A stretch of DNA of 64,000 nt from Streptomyces sannanensis (GTDB taxonomy: Bacteria; Actinomycetota; Actinomycetes; Streptomycetales; Streptomycetaceae): NCBI RefSeq assembly GCF_039536205.1, contig NZ_BAAAYL010000001.1:5394001-5458000 (forward strand), in the 5' to 3' direction. The notes below the pieces were generated by a model. That model was not told the DNA's origin. It was given only the letters and a program-made list of their open reading frames with translations, and ran no database searches. The translations under genes and the position numbers were made by a program. The stretch's first letter is position 1, and every line of letters starts with the position of its first letter. Below, piece after piece: positions 17,705-26,757 of the stretch.

Positions 17705-20700
17705 TTGAGAGGTCATCGATCCAGATGGCTTCGGCACCGACTGCCTGCCGCGACAGCGGCGATGGCACTCGGAATGGGCGGCCTGATACCCGTGACCACG
17801 GCGTCCCAGGCCCTGGCCGAGGAGATGCCACCGGGCAGGACCACGATCCGGGCCGCGGAGGCGCATGGCACCGGGGCGTCCAGGACTTCGGAGGAAACCG
17901 AGGCACTGCGGAAGGCCGCACACAGCGGCCGGCCGGCCGAGATCCTGGGCAGGCGCGACGAGACCACCCAGGTGCTGGCCAACCCTGACGGGACGTTCAC
18001 CTGGCGCCAGTACGTACGTCCCGCCTTCGCCAGGGCGGGCGGTGCGTGGCGAAAGGCGGACGCCACCCTGGAACGGCGGCCCGACGGGCGGCTCGCACCG
18101 GTCGCGGCCGTCTTGGGGCTCTCCTTCTCCGGCGGCGGCAGCGGTCCGCTGGCCACCATGGCGAAGAACGGCCGTACGCTGTCCCTCACCTGGCCCGGCG
18201 CCCTGCCCGAGCCGCGGCTGGACGGCGACACCGCCGTCTACCCGGAGGTGCTGCCCGGCGTCGATCTGAGGATCCGGGCCGACGTGGACGGATTCGCCCA
18301 GCACCTCGTGGTCAAGTCCCGTGAGGCCGCCGCCGACCCCCGGATCGCCGAGCTCTCCCTCGGCCTGAAGGGCGAGGGCACCCGGCTGACCGCCGACCGC
18401 CGGGGAAATCTCACGGCCACCGACAGCAAGGGCGCAAAGGTCTTCAGCGCGCCCGCCCCGGCCATGTGGGACTCCTCCCACCTGTCGAAGGCCGAGGCCG
18501 ACAAGCTGCGCACCGGCAGCGCGCAGGCCGAACCGGCTCCCTCTGCCAGACTGGTCGAGATGGACACCGAGGTGGCCGGCGACCGACTGCGCATCGTCCC
18601 GGACGCCGCGATGCTCAAGGATCCGAAGACGGTCTTCCCGGTCGTCATCGACCCGGTCTTCTCCGGCGGCCAGCGCAACAACTGGGCCCTCGCCTACAAG
18701 CAGACGAGCAACCCGAACATCGCGGGCACCGCGTACTGGAACGGCGGCACCTTCACCGACAAGCTGGCCCGGGTAGGCTACGAGAGCCAGACCGGCTTCA
18801 CGGGACGCTCGTACTTCCAGATGAACACCAAGGGCCTCCAGGGCTCCAGGATCATCAGTGCCGTCTTCAACGTGTTCAACAACCACTCGTGGTCCTGCAC
18901 CGCCACCCCCGTGGAACTCGGCTGGACCGGGCCGATCTCCCCGTCCACGACGTGGAACAAACAGCCCGATTGGCTGCAGACGCTCGAGACCAGGACCTTC
19001 GCCCACGGCTGGTCCACGACCTCCTGCCCGGCCAAGGGCGAGGACTTCGCGGCCGCCCCGCTGAAGAGCGCGGTCCAGCAGGTCGCCGACGCAGGTGGCG
19101 CGGACCTGACCCTCGGCCTGCGCTCACGCGCGGACTACGAGACCAACACGCTCAGCTGGAAGAAGTTCCACAGCGACCCGTATCTGGAGGTGACGTACAA
19201 CACCCCGCCGAAGGTCGATTCCTCCGCCGCCTACCAGGGCTCGTGGAGCCTGCATGCGACCGGCCTCCAGCCCCTCTCGTGCTCCGCGGACCCGGCCACC
19301 TGGCCGACTGCGGGCAACACCGGTCTCACCCTGACCGCGCAGGTCTCCGACGCCCAGGGCGGCCAGCTCACCGCGGCCTTCTCGCTCGCCGAACACCAGG
19401 GTGCCGTCGTCACCGCGCCCACCACCACCGTCACCTCGGGCGGTATCGCGCAGGTGCGCGTCCCGGCCTCTTCCCTGGTCGACGGCAGGACGTACGAATG
19501 GACCGTGCAGGCACGCGACGGCACCGACACCTCCGCGTGGACGGCGCCGTGCCGCTTCAGGGTCGACAAGACCGCCCCGGCCAAGCCGACGGTCACCGCG
19601 GCCGACGGCTACGCGCTGGACGTGGCCCAGGTGAAGGCGCGGGAGAACCGCACGATCAGATTCGCCTCCAGCGACACGGTCGGCCTCGACGGGTTCTGCT
19701 ACACCCTGAACAATCCGCTCGCCGTCGCCGGCACGAAGTGCTCCAACGGCACGTTCGTGGCGGCCGGCCCCGACGGCACGGCCACGGTCACGGTGAAGCC
19801 CAGCCTCTGGCCGAACAACCGGCTGCACGTCCAGGCTTACGACAAGGCGGGCAACACCTCCCCGTACGACGGCGGTGACGGATCGCCGGAGACGGACACC
19901 ACGCTGATCGTCACGGACCGCCCCGACTTCGTGCGCGGACCCGACGGCAGGGCCCGCGGGGACCTGCCCGGCGACCTCGACGGTGACGGCCATATCGACA
20001 TGCTCACCACCGCGACCGACGGCAACCTGCGGCTGTACGCGGGCGACGGCGCGGGAACAGGAGACGTGAAGGCCGGTGTGGTCGTCGACAGGGGCGGCTG
20101 GAACGGCGCCCGGATCGCGCACCGCGGAGACTTCGTCTCCGCCACCGAGGGGCAGACGAAGGACGGTTACGAGGACTTCTTCGTCAAGATCGGCAACAAG
20201 CTCTATCTTTACCCCGGTGACGGGAACGGCATGCCCCTGCCGTCCCAGCGCAAGGAACTGATCCATCCCGCCAACAAGCAGACCGGCCCGCTGACCGGCG
20301 CGGTTGGCGGCAAGTGCCTCGACGTACGATCCGGAAGCACCGCCAACGGCACTCCGATCCAGTACTACACCTGCAACGGCACGGCGGCACAGGACTTCCA
20401 CCTCACCGGTGGAGCGCTGAAGGTCCTGGGCAAGTGCGTGGCGGCGGCCGGCACCGACAACTTCGCGGCCGTCACGCTCTGGGACTGCGACGGGAGCCCG
20501 GCTCAGCAGTGGCTCGACCGCGGTGACCGCTTGCTGGTCAACGCCGCCTCCGGCCGTTGCCTCGACCTGCCCTGGGCGAACCCGGCCGACGGCAACGCCC
20601 TGGCGGTCTACGACTGCAACGGCACCGACGCCCAGGTGTGGAACGTTCCCGGAAGCTGGGCCGGTGTCCGCCAGATCGTCACCCCGGGCAACGCCGACGG

Positions 20701-21274
20701 CATGCCGGGCAGTGACCTCATGGTCCAGGAGGGCGCGGACATGTGGCTGTACAGCGGCACGGCCGAGGGCCCGCTGAGCGCACAGACCGGCACCCATCAG
20801 CTGCTGCCGGGCACAAAGGTCGGTGGCGCCGCGTGGGACCAGTACGACTGGCTCGCGCCCGGCGACATCAACGGTGACGGCTCGGTCGACCTGCTGGGCC
20901 GCGCCACCACCGGCGACCCGGCGAGCACCGTCTACGGCAAGCTGTTCCTGTACCCGGGCAGCCTGACCACGGACCCGTCGACCGGAACCACGGCCTACGG
21001 CGTGGGAGCCCGGACCGCGTACGGCAACGGCGGCTGGCAGCCGGCGAGCATCCCGTCGCTCGCCTCCGCGGGCAACGCCCAGGGCACAGTGGTCGACAAC
21101 GGTGACTACCGGCAGTTCGTGCCGACCGCCGGTGAGGAGACCCCCGACCTGTGGGCCACCATCGCCCAGGGCACCGGAAACCTGCGGTTCTACCCGGGCC
21201 GCGCGGCCGTCCACGGTACTCCGGTCGTCGTCGATGAGGCGGCCTGGACCAGCAGCGTGACCGGCATCTTCTGA
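17705..21274 (+). CDS. secreted DNRLRE / FG-GAP / ricin-B lectin protein
   Basis: 1,189 residues, exported: signal peptide about 1-39. A DNRLRE-type beta-domain follows (about 325-498, with AYKQTSNPNIAGTAYWNGG), then Ig/fibronectin-like strands (about 500-740). Next are an FG-GAP repeat with Ca-binding PGDLDGDGHIDML (near 755), a ricin-B trefoil with QxW-type repeats (GKCLDVRSGSTANGTPIQYYTCNG; about 865-982) and a final FG-GAP segment (PGDINGDGSVDLLG). The TTG start at 17705 follows a purine-rich GGGGGCGGAAAA. Likely a cell-surface or extracellular carbohydrate-binding protein, divergent from the RHS gene. No catalytic domain is apparent. Confidence 0.88.
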   Translation: MRGHRSRWLRHRLPAATAAMALGMGGLIPVTTASQALAEEMPPGRTTIRAAEAHGTGASRTSEETEALRKAAHSGRPAEILGRRDETTQVLANPDGTFTWRQYVRPAFARAGGAWRKADATLERRPDGRLAPVAAVLGLSFSGGGSGPLATMAKNGRTLSLTWPGALPEPRLDGDTAVYPEVLPGVDLRIRADVDGFAQHLVVKSREAAADPRIAELSLGLKGEGTRLTADRRGNLTATDSKGAKVFSAPAPAMWDSSHLSKAEADKLRTGSAQAEPAPSARLVEMDTEVAGDRLRIVPDAAMLKDPKTVFPVVIDPVFSGGQRNNWALAYKQTSNPNIAGTAYWNGGTFTDKLARVGYESQTGFTGRSYFQMNTKGLQGSRIISAVFNVFNNHSWSCTATPVELGWTGPISPSTTWNKQPDWLQTLETRTFAHGWSTTSCPAKGEDFAAAPLKSAVQQVADAGGADLTLGLRSRADYETNTLSWKKFHSDPYLEVTYNTPPKVDSSAAYQGSWSLHATGLQPLSCSADPATWPTAGNTGLTLTAQVSDAQGGQLTAAFSLAEHQGAVVTAPTTTVTSGGIAQVRVPASSLVDGRTYEWTVQARDGTDTSAWTAPCRFRVDKTAPAKPTVTAADGYALDVAQVKARENRTIRFASSDTVGLDGFCYTLNNPLAVAGTKCSNGTFVAAGPDGTATVTVKPSLWPNNRLHVQAYDKAGNTSPYDGGDGSPETDTTLIVTDRPDFVRGPDGRARGDLPGDLDGDGHIDMLTTATDGNLRLYAGDGAGTGDVKAGVVVDRGGWNGARIAHRGDFVSATEGQTKDGYEDFFVKIGNKLYLYPGDGNGMPLPSQRKELIHPANKQTGPLTGAVGGKCLDVRSGSTANGTPIQYYTCNGTAAQDFHLTGGALKVLGKCVAAAGTDNFAAVTLWDCDGSPAQQWLDRGDRLLVNAASGRCLDLPWANPADGNALAVYDCNGTDAQVWNVPGSWAGVRQIVTPGNADGMPGSDLMVQEGADMWLYSGTAEGPLSAQTGTHQLLPGTKVGGAAWDQYDWLAPGDINGDGSVDLLGRATTGDPASTVYGKLFLYPGSLTTDPSTGTTAYGVGARTAYGNGGWQPASIPSLASAGNAQGTVVDNGDYRQFVPTAGEETPDLWATIAQGTGNLRFYPGRAAVHGTPVVVDEAAWTSSVTGIF

Positions 21275-21304
21275 CCGGCACACCGCTTCCGCCACGCATG
21301 CCAA

Positions 21305-21334
21305 GGAGCCCCGTTCCCTGCGGAACGGGGCTCC
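21305..21334. terminator. bidirectional terminator, perfect 13-bp stem
   Basis: GGAGCCCCGTTCC and its exact complement flank a CTGC loop. It sits between the convergent ends of the lectin gene and the subtilase gene and can serve both. Confidence 0.8.
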
Positions 21335-21378
21335 GGTGCGCAGGCTTCCGGCCCGTCACCCCGGCCGGTGCGCCGCGG

Positions 21379-24300
21379 TTACGACGCCAGGCGGTACGCG
21401 CGCAGGACGGTCTGCTCCACCGTGCCGCCGTCGGTGTCCTGTGCCGTCGCCTTCAGGGAGACGAAGGGGCCGGCGCCGGCGGGCGGGTCGACCGTGACGC
21501 GGTACGCGCCGCCGTCGGCCGCGGAGACCTTGGCGTTCTGCCATGTCGCGCCGTCGTCGAAGGACACCTTGACCGTGAGGCGTTCCGTCTTGGCCGCGGG
21601 TGCGCCCGGCTGCCGGTCCACGCGGGTGACCAGGGTGTGCCGGGTGCGGGGCGCCTCGTTGTCGACATTGACGGGGGCGGTGAAGCGCACCACCGAGAGC
21701 GGCAGCGCGGCGGTGCGCGCCGTGCCGCCCGGGCCCGGTGTGACAGCGGCGGAGCGGAACGTCCAGGCCGTCTCCACCGTGGTGGAAAGCGACGCCCCCG
21801 GTTCGTCGCGGGTGGCCCGCGCGGTCAGCCGGTAGGCGGCCTCGTCGTCGGGTACGACGAACGCGGCCGCCGGCCAACGGTCACTCGACCCGACCTCCTG
21901 CCCGTCCCGCGACAGGGTGATACGCACCGTGTCCTGCTGCCGGTGCGGCAGCGGCGTTCCGTAGTGGTTCGGGGCCGCGTCGCTGAACAACTGCGGTTCC
22001 ACGCTCATGGTGCCGTCGCTGCTGCGACCCATCGGCGGCACGCCGCCCCTGAGCGGCACCAGAGCCGGGCCGATGACGGCCGCGTTCCACCGGTCCACGC
22101 AGGTGCGGCCGGCCGCGCAGGTGACGACGCCGGTCTGGGTAACGGGCTTCGGAGAGATCTCGCCGCCCGTACCTTCTCCCATGCCGAAGTACGCCTCCCG
22201 GTACTGGCCGCGCACCGTCACGTATTCGGTGCGTGCCGCGGGCAGGGCGAAGTCCGGCTCCACGATGCTGAATGCCCCCAGACCGTCCTCGGTGGCGTAG
22301 CCGCCCGCCTCGCCCGCCGTACCAGGTCCCTGTGCGTGGTACACGTTCTTGATCACCGCGAGGTCCTCGCGGGCCACGCGGAAGGAGGGGTCGGGAAGAG
22401 AGCCCGTTGTGCGGACCAGCAGGTCGTAGTGGTCGGGCAGTTGTCCGTTCGTGGCCGTCGTGCCGTTCTGGGTGTTGCGGACGACGAAGTCCAGTACGCC
22501 GTGGGACACCTGACCGCCCGGCACGGCGAAGAGCCTCCCGGGCCGGCCCGTCACGAGATACCCGTCCGCGCACTCCCCTCCCGCTGCGGCGCTGTAGCAG
22601 TAGCCGGCCGACAGGGAGTACGGCTGTGCCCCGGAGCCGGGGACGACGACGCTGATCTCCTTGCCGTCCCGGGCGTCCACCGTGCGCTCGGTGTCCTGAC
22701 GGATGTCCAGTTCCGGCTGGAGGAACATGGTCGCTGTCCGCGGGGCCCCGGCGGTCTCCGGGGTGGCCACATACCCGCCGAGGTTGTAGCGGCCTTCGGG
22801 CACGCGGGCCGTGGCCGTGCCGTCGGTGAAGGTGAGGTCGAACGACTCACCGGTCGACAGGTTCGTCAGCGACACCGAGGACCGGACGTAGTCCCCGCGG
22901 GAACCGGGCTGGAGCGGCGCTCCGTTGCGGTCGACGGCCTTGACCACGACCTGGTGGTACACGGCTTCCTTGGTGACGGCGAACGCGGGGCCGGTCACCG
23001 CGACGCCGCCCTCGGCGGTCGCGGTCAGCCGTCCGCTGAAGGAGGTGCCGGCCGCCGCGGTGCCGGGGTCGACGGTGACGGTCGCCCGTGCCGTTCCCCC
23101 GGCCGGGACGGTCACGGTGCCCGGCGAGACGGTGAACAGCCCTGCCGGTGCCGCGGTCCCGGACCGGTCGGTGGCGGCGGCGGTCACGGTGAGCACGACG
23201 TCGGCCGTACCGGCGTTGTGGTACGTGACGGTACGGGTGACCGGCGTGGTGGCCTTCGGGTCGGCGAAGTACACCCCGGTGTCCTCGGCGGTGGCCCATA
23301 CGTTCTGGGAGATGGCACGGGCCACGTCCACACGTCCGGACCCCTGCTGGTAGGCCCCCTGCCCGGCGACCGGCTTCGCGGAGGACATCAGCGCGGCCTT
23401 GAGCCGCGCACCGTCCCAGTCGGGGTGTTCCTGGGCGAGCAGTGCGGCGGCGCCCGCCACGTGCGGCGCGGCCATCGACGTGCCCGACAGGGCGGTGTAA
23501 CGCTCCCCGGCCGGAGTGCCGGTGGAGGTGCCGGCGGCGCGCGCCGCGACGATGTCCACACCCGGGGCGGTCACATCGGGCTTCACCACGTGCCCGCCCT
23601 CCCGGGGACCCTGGCTCGAGAAGTAGGCCAGCGCGTCGTCACGACCGACGGCACCCACGGTCAGCGCGGCATCGGCCGTACCGGGCGCGGCGACCGTACC
23701 GGCGCCGCCGTAGTTGCCCGCCGCGGCCACGAACAGCGTGCCGTACTGCGCGGAGAGGCTGTCGACTGCCTGCGAGAGCGGGTCGGTTCCGTCGCTTGGC
23801 CCACTGCCCAGGCTCATGTTGACGACGGTGGCCCGCGCCGCCGCCCACTCCATGCCCTGCAGCACCCACGACTCCTGGCCCTCGCCGTCGTCGTTCAGCA
23901 CCTTGCCCACGAGGAGTTCGGCATCGGGCGCCACGCCCCGCAAGCGGCCGCCGGACGCGGCGCCGTCCCCGGCGATCGTGGAGGCCACATGCGTGCCATG
24001 GCCCTCACGGTCCGGAGCGCCGCTGCCGCTGGCACCGCCGTCCTCCGTGAAGTCCGAGGACTCACCGATCGAGCCGGCGAAATCGGGGTGCGTGGCGTCG
24101 ATCCCGGTGTCCAGCACCGCGACCTTCACGCCCTTTCCCGTCCAGCCGGATTTCCACGCCTGAGGCGCCCCGATCTGGGCCGTGCTGCGGTCCAGGGTGG
24201 TCTTGACCCTGCCGTCGAGCCAGACCTTGGCCACACCGGGAGCCAGTGCCGCCGTCGGCTTGCGCTTCGCCGCGGCGGCGGGACCCAGCTGCCGCCACAC

Positions 24301-24840
24301 ACGGGACAGCCGTTTCTTGTCCGCTCGCAGCGCGGAGCCGTGAACGCTCTTCAGCGCCCGCACCTTACGGGCGCCGTCAGGTGCGGCGGGAACGGAGTTC
24401 TTGCCCACGGATGTGTCGTAGGTGACGATCAACGGCAGCCGGTCGCTGTGCGCGTCGTCGTATTTCTGCGCGACGAGTCCCTTGATGTCGAACAGCCGCG
24501 CGTCCAGCAGTCCCGCTCGCAGCGGACCCTCCGCGTCCTGCGGCACCAGAGACACCGAATTGCCGGATCTGCGCTGGGAGAACAGCATGTCCTCGCGCCC
24601 GGGGCCGGGCCGCACCGACATCACGGACACCGCGTTCCCCGCGCCGACCCGGACCGTGACCTGATCCCCCGTGATGAGCGTGACCTTCACCACGCGTCCT
24701 GTCCCGACCGCCGTGGCCGCCGCCGCGGGGGTGACCCCGCCGGGCAGCGGCGCACCGGCGGGCGGGGCGAGCGTCGTACCGACCACCAGAGCGCCCAGCA
24801 CGGCGGCACTCAACAGGCCCGACGCACGTATGCCTTGCAT
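21379..24840 (-). CDS. secreted subtilisin-like serine protease (S8 family)
   Basis: 1,153-residue exported protease. Signal peptide about 1-40, then a propeptide-like region to about 230 and the S8 catalytic domain. The triad is Asp244 (VAVLDTGID), His281 (GHGTHVAS) and Ser455 (LSGTSMAAPHVAG); the oxyanion Asn376 lies in AAAGN. A long C-terminal part (about 520-1153) of beta-sandwich character follows, typical of large streptomycete subtilases. ATG at 24840 is chosen because GAGAGG lies 6 nt upstream; ATG at 24846 is too close to that motif. Probably an extracellular nutritional or developmental protease. Confidence 0.92.
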   Translation of the reverse strand: MQGIRASGLLSAAVLGALVVGTTLAPPAGAPLPGGVTPAAAATAVGTGRVVKVTLITGDQVTVRVGAGNAVSVMSVRPGPGREDMLFSQRRSGNSVSLVPQDAEGPLRAGLLDARLFDIKGLVAQKYDDAHSDRLPLIVTYDTSVGKNSVPAAPDGARKVRALKSVHGSALRADKKRLSRVWRQLGPAAAAKRKPTAALAPGVAKVWLDGRVKTTLDRSTAQIGAPQAWKSGWTGKGVKVAVLDTGIDATHPDFAGSIGESSDFTEDGGASGSGAPDREGHGTHVASTIAGDGAASGGRLRGVAPDAELLVGKVLNDDGEGQESWVLQGMEWAAARATVVNMSLGSGPSDGTDPLSQAVDSLSAQYGTLFVAAAGNYGGAGTVAAPGTADAALTVGAVGRDDALAYFSSQGPREGGHVVKPDVTAPGVDIVAARAAGTSTGTPAGERYTALSGTSMAAPHVAGAAALLAQEHPDWDGARLKAALMSSAKPVAGQGAYQQGSGRVDVARAISQNVWATAEDTGVYFADPKATTPVTRTVTYHNAGTADVVLTVTAAATDRSGTAAPAGLFTVSPGTVTVPAGGTARATVTVDPGTAAAGTSFSGRLTATAEGGVAVTGPAFAVTKEAVYHQVVVKAVDRNGAPLQPGSRGDYVRSSVSLTNLSTGESFDLTFTDGTATARVPEGRYNLGGYVATPETAGAPRTATMFLQPELDIRQDTERTVDARDGKEISVVVPGSGAQPYSLSAGYCYSAAAGGECADGYLVTGRPGRLFAVPGGQVSHGVLDFVVRNTQNGTTATNGQLPDHYDLLVRTTGSLPDPSFRVAREDLAVIKNVYHAQGPGTAGEAGGYATEDGLGAFSIVEPDFALPAARTEYVTVRGQYREAYFGMGEGTGGEISPKPVTQTGVVTCAAGRTCVDRWNAAVIGPALVPLRGGVPPMGRSSDGTMSVEPQLFSDAAPNHYGTPLPHRQQDTVRITLSRDGQEVGSSDRWPAAAFVVPDDEAAYRLTARATRDEPGASLSTTVETAWTFRSAAVTPGPGGTARTAALPLSVVRFTAPVNVDNEAPRTRHTLVTRVDRQPGAPAAKTERLTVKVSFDDGATWQNAKVSAADGGAYRVTVDPPAGAGPFVSLKATAQDTDGGTVEQTVLRAYRLAS

Positions 24841-25071
24841 ACGCATCCTCTCGATGACGCGGTCCCCGCGCACCACTCCGCCACCCGTCGGCAACCAACA
24901 GGCGGGGGCGCGGGGCCGCTTGCTTACATGCCTTCGACCGGATGACGGCGTTGCGCGGCCCTGAGGATGTCAGCGGACGCCGGGGAATTTCCGCGAAAAG
25001 TTTCCGGCGATCCGTGACATCCCTCCGGCCGGTCCCCTCCGTCGGTGTGGTCAGAGACGAACGGAGGGCAT
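24841..25071. promoter_or_regulatory. divergent upstream region of subtilase and sigma-factor genes
   Basis: 231 bp that must hold promoters for the minus-strand subtilase and plus-strand sigma gene. I see no clear consensus -10/-35 pair or strong palindrome. Autoregulation by the sigma factor is possible but is not shown by the sequence. Confidence 0.3.
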
Positions 25072-25626
25072 GTGTTGCGTACTGGGGACCTGGAGGATTT
25101 CCGTGGTTTCGCCGAGGAGCGGTTGCCGCATCTGCGGCGCACCGCATTCCTGATGTGCGGTGACTGGCACCACGCCGAGGACATCACACAGACGGCACTG
25201 ACGAAGCTGTACTCCGTGTGGGGGCGTCGGCGGCGGATACAGAACCTGGAGGCGTACGCCCACCGCGTGCTGACCCGGGCCTGCATCGACCACACACGAC
25301 GGCGCTGGCGGCGGGAGCACCCCGCCCCGGAGCTTCCCGACCACGCCGAGCCCGGCGCGGACCTGGCACTCGCGCTCCAGGTTCGCGCGGCACTGGACGG
25401 CCTGCCGGCGCGCCAGCGTGCCGTGGTGGTCCTGCGCTACTGGGCCGACCTGGACATCGCCGCGACGGCCGCGGCCATGGGCTGCTCCATCGGCACCGTG
25501 AAGAGCCACACCGCGCGGGCACTGACCCGTCTGCGGGCCCTCCTGGGCGACGAGCACAGTCCCGACGCACTCGGGACGCTCGCCCAGTCCATCCACCACA
25601 CCCGAGAGAAGGTCACTCTGTCATGA
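25072..25626 (+). CDS. SigE-family RNA polymerase sigma factor (ECF-like)
   Basis: 184-residue sigma factor with region 2 (FAEERLPHLRRTAFLMCGDWHHAEDITQTALTKLY) and region 4 with its HTH (LPARQRAVVVLRYWADLDIAATAAAMGCSIGTVKSHTARALTRLR); region 3 is missing, as in ECF sigmas. Start: GTG at 25072 lies 3 nt after GGAGGG, and TTG at 25075 has better spacing, so the N terminus is ambiguous by one residue. It overlaps the next gene by ATGA, so sigma and membrane partner are coupled. Confidence 0.88.
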   Translation: MLRTGDLEDFRGFAEERLPHLRRTAFLMCGDWHHAEDITQTALTKLYSVWGRRRRIQNLEAYAHRVLTRACIDHTRRRWRREHPAPELPDHAEPGADLALALQVRAALDGLPARQRAVVVLRYWADLDIAATAAAMGCSIGTVKSHTARALTRLRALLGDEHSPDALGTLAQSIHHTREKVTLS

Positions 25627-26405
25627 GCAACCAGAACGTCAGGAATCTGCTGGAGGCCGGGATCGGCGAGGAGCCACCGGTACGGACCACCGTGGACACC
25701 GTGGTCGCGGCCGGACGGCGCGTCAGGACCCGGCGACGTCTCGCGCTCACCGGCGCGGGCGTCACCTCCGCGGCGGCGGTGGCCGTACTGGCCCTGGTCG
25801 CACCCGGTGCCGGCCCGGCCACGAGCGGGTCCGCCCCCGACCTGCTCGTCGGCCCGCTGATGCCGGCCGGTGTCGGCACCGACGCTCCTCGCCCGCTGCG
25901 GCCCGACAGCTTCACTTCGGGGACCGAGCACACGACACGCTGGAGCAGCAAGCGGCTTGCCGACACCCTCGTCACACTGCTCCCCGAGGGCCGGACGACC
26001 ACTCAGGACGGTGACTTCAAGGGCCGGACCTTCCGTGTGACATGGGACAACGGAAGCGGCGAGCTCGAGTTCACCGGCAGCGTCGGGTACACGGACAAGT
26101 CCGCGGACGTGCCGTTCTGCGCGAAGATCCCGCTGCCGAAGATCACGCACAGGGACGGGACGACGCCGCAGGACGTCATGCCGAGGGAGGACTGCGAGAC
26201 GGTCGAACTCGCCGACGGCGCACGTGCGGAATCGGTGACACTGCGGGACCCCGTCGACGGCAGTGAGTCCCAGTACGTACGGGTGGAGCGCAAGGACGGC
26301 CGGAGCATGGCCCTTCAGCAGTGGGCGAAGCGGCCGACGACGCAGCCGCCGCTGGACGCCGACGCGCTGCTGGCCATCGCGAACAGCCCGGTCTGGCGGT
26401 TCTGA
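25623..26405 (+). CDS. single-pass membrane protein coupled to the sigma factor
   Basis: 260 residues: a short cytoplasmic N terminus (about 45 residues), one transmembrane segment (LALTGAGVTSAAAVAVLALVA) and a secreted domain with two Cys that could form a disulfide. The layout and ATGA coupling to a SigE-family sigma suggest a partner that modulates sigma activity. No zinc-binding HxxxCxxC anti-sigma motif is seen, so the anti-sigma role is an inference. Confidence 0.75.
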   Translation: MSNQNVRNLLEAGIGEEPPVRTTVDTVVAAGRRVRTRRRLALTGAGVTSAAAVAVLALVAPGAGPATSGSAPDLLVGPLMPAGVGTDAPRPLRPDSFTSGTEHTTRWSSKRLADTLVTLLPEGRTTTQDGDFKGRTFRVTWDNGSGELEFTGSVGYTDKSADVPFCAKIPLPKITHRDGTTPQDVMPREDCETVELADGARAESVTLRDPVDGSESQYVRVERKDGRSMALQQWAKRPTTQPPLDADALLAIANSPVWRF

Positions 26406-26412
26406 CCGGCCG

Positions 26413-26441
26413 GGGGGCGGCTGCTGCGAGCAGCCGCCCCC
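26413..26441 (+). terminator. terminator of the sigma-factor operon
   Basis: Perfect 13-bp stem (GGGGGCGGCTGCT with its complement) and a 3-nt GCG loop, followed by TT. It starts 7 bp after the stop codon of the membrane-protein gene. Confidence 0.85.
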
Positions 26442-26458
26442 TTCTGCTCCGAGTACGG

Positions 26459-26648
26459 TCAGGCGGAGAAGCGGTACACCGCCTGGGCGACGCACGCCGG
26501 CTTGGCCGAGCCGTCGATCTCCACGGTGAAGTCGACGACGACCTCCACACCGCCCCGCTGCAGAGCGGCCCGTGGGGGCCCCGGCAAGGTCGATGTGGCG
26601 GCCCTGATAGAGGGGCTGAGGCTGGAAGGCCACCTCGAGGTGTTCCAT
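26459..26648 (-). pseudogene. remnant of a MaoC-like hot-dog hydratase
   Basis: Reading from the TGA at 26459-26461, the last 32 codons (RGGVEVVVDFTVEIDGSAKP then ACVAQAVYRFSA) resemble the C terminus of MaoC-type enoyl hydratases. Further upstream this frame becomes non-protein-like, while a second frame reads MEHLEVAFQPQPLYQGRHID, consistent with a frameshift around 26560-26590. Only about 60 of 130-150 expected codons exist. The family call is tentative; the loss of a contiguous frame is clear. Confidence 0.4.
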
Positions 26649-26671
26649 GGCAGCGCGACCCCCGGGGCCTT

Positions 26672-26690
26672 ATGTCAACGCTATTGACGT
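26672..26690. promoter_or_regulatory. operator-like inverted repeat over a putative -35 box
   Basis: ATGTCAA-CGCTA-TTGACGT: 7-bp arms with one mismatch around a 5-bp spacer. The right arm contains TTGACG, and TCTGAT lies 18 bp further on, a plausible promoter for the oxidoreductase gene that starts at 26758. A regulator bound here would cover the -35 box. Confidence 0.5.
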
Positions 26691-26757
26691 TGTGCTGCGT
26701 GCGGCGGTCTGATGGCAGGAACCGGAGGCCAGCCCTCATGCCTACAAGGAGTCCCTC

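Noticed and set aside
21298..24945. 1,215-codon frame antisense to the subtilase
   Set aside because: The minus strand carries the complete S8 catalytic triad; the plus frame is low-complexity Arg/Gly/Ala sequence.
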